Part shown: positions 62,348 through 64,000 of the stretch, piece by piece
Numbering within the stretch: the first letter of the stretch is position 1
How the letters are laid out: every line of letters begins with the position of its first letter
Source: Adhaeribacter radiodurans
GTDB taxonomy: Bacteria; Bacteroidota; Bacteroidia; Cytophagales; Hymenobacteraceae
Direction of reading: 5' to 3'
DNA: 64,000 bases
Assembly (NCBI RefSeq): GCF_014075995.1
Contig: NZ_CP055153.1
Span: 1,364,001-1,428,000, forward strand
Position numbers and translations under genes: made by a program
Notes under the pieces: model-generated
The model's input: the letters and a program-made list of their open reading frames with translations, nothing else
The model's database searches: none
What the model was told of the DNA's origin: nothing

Positions 62348-62390
62348 AAGAAAAAGCCCTTCTGCCTGGTTTGCAGAAGGGCCTTTAAAA
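62348..62390 (-). terminator. Terminator of trxA
   Basis: GCCCTTCTGC (62356-62365) pairs with GCAGAAGGGC (62373-62382), 10 bp with a 7-nt loop; on the minus strand it runs into CTTTTTC. It follows the trxA stop by about 15 bp. Confidence 0.85.
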
Positions 62391-62405
62391 TTAAGATAAT
62401 ATAAT

Positions 62406-62732
62406 TTAGGCTATTTGGGCGTCTAATTTCTGAGCAAGGGTAGCTTTTGGTACAGCACCTACTTGTTTATCTACAACCTGGCCGTTTTTAAATACGAGCA
62501 GGGTAGGAATGCTGCGAATGCCAAACTTAGCCGATGTTTGCGGATTAGCGTCAACGTCTACTTTACCTACTACTACTTTACCTTCGTATTCGCCGGCTAA
62601 TTGTTCTACTACCGGACCAACCATGCGGCAAGGTCCGCACCATTCAGCCCAAAAATCTACCAGTACGGGTTTATCAGAATTAATAACTTCATCGAAGTTT
62701 GCATCCGTTATTTCAATTGCTTTGTGTGCCAT
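62406..62732 (-). CDS. trxA: Thioredoxin
   Basis: This 108-residue thioredoxin has the active site [10 protein letters not shown] and the cis-Pro SIPTLLVF. It supplies electrons to thiol-dependent enzymes, including APS/PAPS reductase (cysH at 21190) and methionine sulfoxide reductase. It stands alone with its own terminator and a long upstream region containing two inverted repeats. Confidence 0.96.
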   Translation of the reverse strand: MAHKAIEITDANFDEVINSDKPVLVDFWAEWCGPCRMVGPVVEQLAGEYEGKVVVGKVDVDANPQTSAKFGIRSIPTLLVFKNGQVVDKQVGAVPKATLAQKLDAQIA

Positions 62733-63254
62733 AACTTTTTAATTAAGCATTAAGTTAAAATAATTATTATAGTGATATAGGCTTCAAATATAGTTCCAGG
62801 CAGAATTTCTGCCATTTCGGCTTACTTCTTTTAACTCTAAACAATCAAATTAGGTTTTAAAAAGAAGTAAAGTTTTGTAAATCTATCGTAAAAACACGAT
62901 AAAAGCAAATTTTGTTTCACCTGACAACCTGGCTGCCATACAATCTGTCAGGTGCAGGTTTAAATTGTGCTTTTTCTGCAATAAATTACTCAACAGCTAT
63001 CCTTTAAAATTGTTACGTCTAAGGTTAATAACCCGAAAGTAGTTCTAGAAAAACGTAGTGATATAGTTCGTTCTTTTTTGCCAGATAAAGTATAGCTTCT
63101 TTAATTTAAAAGTTGTTTAGCGTTTCAAAGTTTATCTAGTATAACACCTTTTAAGGTTTTTACCAGAAGTAATTCGGGGAGATATGCGGTCTGGGTTGGG
63201 ATGACACTACTAATAGCAACATATTTCGAAAGTAATTTAAATAGTAAATTGCTT
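62733..63254. other. Long upstream region of trxA with inverted repeats
   Basis: About 520 bp with no gene. Two inverted repeats stand out: GGCAGA-ATT-TCTGCC at 62799-62813, followed directly by GCCATTTCGGC, and CACCTGACA (62918-62926) with TGTCAGGTG (62946-62954). They lie 66 and 185 bp upstream of the trxA start. They may be operators or, for the second, the remains of a terminator on an unknown transcript. Confidence 0.45.
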
Positions 63255-63827
63255 TTAAGTAAGTTCTTCTGGTGAAGGTTGTATTGCTAAATGGGTGGGC
63301 AAACCGTCTAAACTTACTAAATTCTTTTCTTGCTTGTATGCTTCTAATCCTTTTGCTCCTTTTTTCTCGGCCCAATCAAAATGAATAGCGCGCTCGCCTT
63401 CGTAATTGTATAAGGGCACGCCAAAACCACAGGATGTTTGTACCAGGTGAATATCGGCCACTATAATCTGGCGGGTACTGGGGTAAATAGTAAAATTGGG
63501 TGCGTACGTTGCCCATTGCGTAGAATTGGGCAGCACCGTAAAGCCTTTGCCGTATAATCTTAAAATGATAGGAGCTCCCGCAAAAGAGCAAAACATAAAA
63601 GTAATCCGGCCATTTTCCAGGGTATGCGCCGAGGTTTCGTTACCACTGCTGATTAAATCCATGTAGGCTACTTGGTTTTCTGACAAAACCCGGAAACAAT
63701 CCAACCCTTTGGGCGATAAATTAATGTGACCTTCCGGGCTTAAAGGCGCGGTACTCACAAAAAAGATATGCTGCTTTTGAATAAACTCCTGATGCGCCGG
63801 TTTTATAGAGTCATGAAATTTACCCAT
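63255..63827 (-). CDS. Pyridoxamine 5'-phosphate oxidase-like protein
   Basis: A 190-residue flavin-binding split-barrel protein. The N-terminal half contains QKQHIFFVSTAPLSPEGHINLSPKG, the FMN-binding strand-loop of PNPOx-like proteins, and MDLISSGNETSAHTLENGRITFMF follows. Unlike true PdxH it lacks the C-terminal dimerisation part. A role in vitamin B6 or heme/F420-like flavin chemistry cannot be decided. Confidence 0.8.
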   Translation of the reverse strand: MGKFHDSIKPAHQEFIQKQHIFFVSTAPLSPEGHINLSPKGLDCFRVLSENQVAYMDLISSGNETSAHTLENGRITFMFCSFAGAPIILRLYGKGFTVLPNSTQWATYAPNFTIYPSTRQIIVADIHLVQTSCGFGVPLYNYEGERAIHFDWAEKKGAKGLEAYKQEKNLVSLDGLPTHLAIQPSPEELT

Positions 63828-64000
63828 AGTCTGAATGCTTTAATGGCTGTGCATGAAAAGTAAGAAATACGAATTAAGTTTATAATTTATGGTCTGTTTA
63901 GATTTTAGAAGTAAGTATCTCTTTTACATTATTTATTATTTACTAAAAATTAGTAGAAAATCTATTCTCCCTTATTAAAGTAGATTTACTTCGAAATCTA

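Noticed and set aside
1-64000. tRNA, rRNA, insertion sequence, prophage or integrative element
   Set aside because: No cloverleaf, rRNA segment, transposase, integrase or phage structural gene was recognised; gene content and composition look chromosomal throughout.

Overview
This window is a chromosomal stretch of an AT-rich member of the Bacteroidota, most likely order Cytophagales, family Hymenobacteraceae (an Adhaeribacter- or Pontibacter-like organism). The phylum call rests on several things seen here. There is a type IX secretion (T9SS) C-terminal sorting domain, bacillithiol synthesis (BshA), paired DUF1080 (3-keto-disaccharide hydrolase) proteins with Gfo/Idh/MocA and TolB-like partners, start codons with no Shine-Dalgarno sequence, and a TTTG-N18-TAnnTTTG promoter. 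The family call is an inference from gene content. I see no rRNA, tRNA, CRISPR array, phage, plasmid or insertion sequence.

Layout. 1-9 kb: a repetitive secreted peptidase S74/T9SS protein, an SGNH-fold protein, bshA and a glycoside hydrolase 3/serine hydrolase fusion. 9-13.3 kb: mutL, two rhomboid-family genes and a small exported protein. 13.3-22.8 kb: a sulfate-assimilation and cysteine-synthesis island with two divergent arms. The minus arm is cysC-cysD-cysN. The plus arm is cysQ, two tandem polycysteine leader peptides each followed by an intrinsic terminator, a CysO-dependent-type cysM, a JAMM protease, a ThiS/MoaD/CysO-like sulfur carrier, a MoeZ-like E1/rhodanese, a four-cysteine APS reductase cysH and an SDR epimerase. 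23-42.5 kb: mostly single housekeeping or accessory genes (EamA and TauE/SafE transporters, adenine deaminase, cmk, ispH, a RimK-type ligase operon, a degenerate response regulator, methyltransferase, hydrolases, glutaminyl cyclase, amidohydrolase, purple acid phosphatase). 42.6-58.9 kb: a 1199-residue soluble hybrid histidine kinase, an FAH/SDR sugar-acid pair, DUF1080 and Gfo/Idh/MocA genes, a FkbM methyltransferase, a nucleoid-associated protein, a SET-domain protein, an OmpH-like lipoprotein and a TolB-like protein. 59-64 kb: small DUF proteins, folE-queD, trxA and a PNPOx-like protein.

The most interesting system is the cysteine island. The two leader ORFs at 17604-17699 and 17781-17867 carry runs of four and five Cys codons. 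In each, the RNA just downstream of the Cys run can pair with the 5' half of the following terminator, which is the layout of ribosome-mediated attenuation. The genes they precede match a mycobacterial-type route in which sulfide is carried as a protein thiocarboxylate (CysM, JAMM/Mec+, CysO, MoeZ), here assembled in one cluster. A second unexplained layer is a set of degenerate 7-bp-period intergenic repeats. They abut the start codons of cysN, cysD and cysH and recur elsewhere in the window.
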